From an uncultured Bacilli bacterium (GTDB taxonomy: Bacteria; Bacillota_I; Bacilli_A; RF39; UBA660), in the NCBI GenBank assembly GCA_934162285.1, contig CAKPHY010000013.1, positions 1 through 39,351 on the forward strand: a DNA stretch of 39,351 nucleotides, read 5' to 3'. The notes below the pieces were generated by a model. That model was given only the letters and a program-made list of their open reading frames with translations. It had not been told where the DNA came from and did no database searches. Position numbers and translations under genes: made by a program. Shown here piece by piece: positions 39,331-39,351 of the stretch (position 1 is the first letter of the stretch; each line of letters begins with the position of its first letter).

Positions 39331-39351
39331 TAATTTGCGAGATAAAACTTT

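Overview
The window looks like one contiguous piece of the chromosome of a very AT-rich, low-GC Gram-positive bacterium (Bacillota, class Bacilli). TGA is used as a stop codon (for example at 9721, 20218, 24432 and 27217) and Trp is TGG, so this is the standard bacterial code and not the Mycoplasma code. Penicillin-binding protein 1A, MltG, GpsB, a lipoteichoic-acid-synthase-like enzyme and IreB argue for a walled cell. The gene order follows Bacillus subtilis in several blocks: ireB-ruvX-DUF1292-mltG-trmR-(yrrN-like)-(yrrO-like)-greA; dnaD-nth beside ponA-recU and gpsB-rnpB; and rodZ-pgsA-recA. The udk and cinA genes that B. subtilis has in these blocks are absent. An uncultured gut Bacilli lineage (RF39-like or Erysipelotrichales-like) is my inference only.

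Layout. 1-5640 is the least conserved part: a 5'-truncated DUF1653 remnant, two unrecognised proteins and a 1004-residue SF1 helicase with a C-terminal nuclease-like domain. 5687-13339 holds envelope-related genes: a glycosyltransferase with a repeat tail, an SPFH/zinc-ribbon protein, a membrane-anchored hypothetical, a sugar nucleotidyltransferase with a small Big_2 protein, and a divergent pair of LTA-synthase-like sulfatase and membrane glycosyltransferase. 13435-16376 encodes an 887-residue protein with twenty perfectly phased 29-residue repeats plus a translationally coupled 92-residue partner; I cannot assign either. 16487-24434 holds ftsK/spoIIIE, a YigZ-type gene and the ireB-to-yrrO cluster (Holliday resolvase, cell wall, and tRNA U34 hydroxylation/methylation). 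24498-27219 holds greA, tig and a Big_2 membrane protein. 27216-29617 is a T-box leader, a tRNA-Pro(CGG) gene, proS and a metallophosphoesterase in one transcription unit. 29694-32427 is hup-cca-dnaD-nth. 32464-36049 (minus strand) is recU-ponA. 36376-39267 is gpsB-rnpB-rodZ-pgsA and recA.

Most likely novelty. (1) The 29-aa repeat protein at 13435-16098 with its coupled small ORF: an alpha-solenoid whose variable residues lie on one helix face, carrying a recent 3-unit tandem duplication. (2) A T-box riboswitch whose terminator ends three bases before a tRNA-Pro gene, so the tRNA appears to have no promoter other than T-box read-through, followed by a ProRS that lacks the usual editing insertion. 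The remaining genes are mostly core Bacilli functions with local oddities: extra membrane segments in PBP1A, a RodZ without an extracellular domain, and RNase P RNA squeezed between gpsB and rodZ.

Regulation. Many promoters fit TTGACA-17-TATAAT, and at least eight carry a TGC immediately before the -10. Intrinsic terminators follow most units, and several overlap the stop codon they follow.
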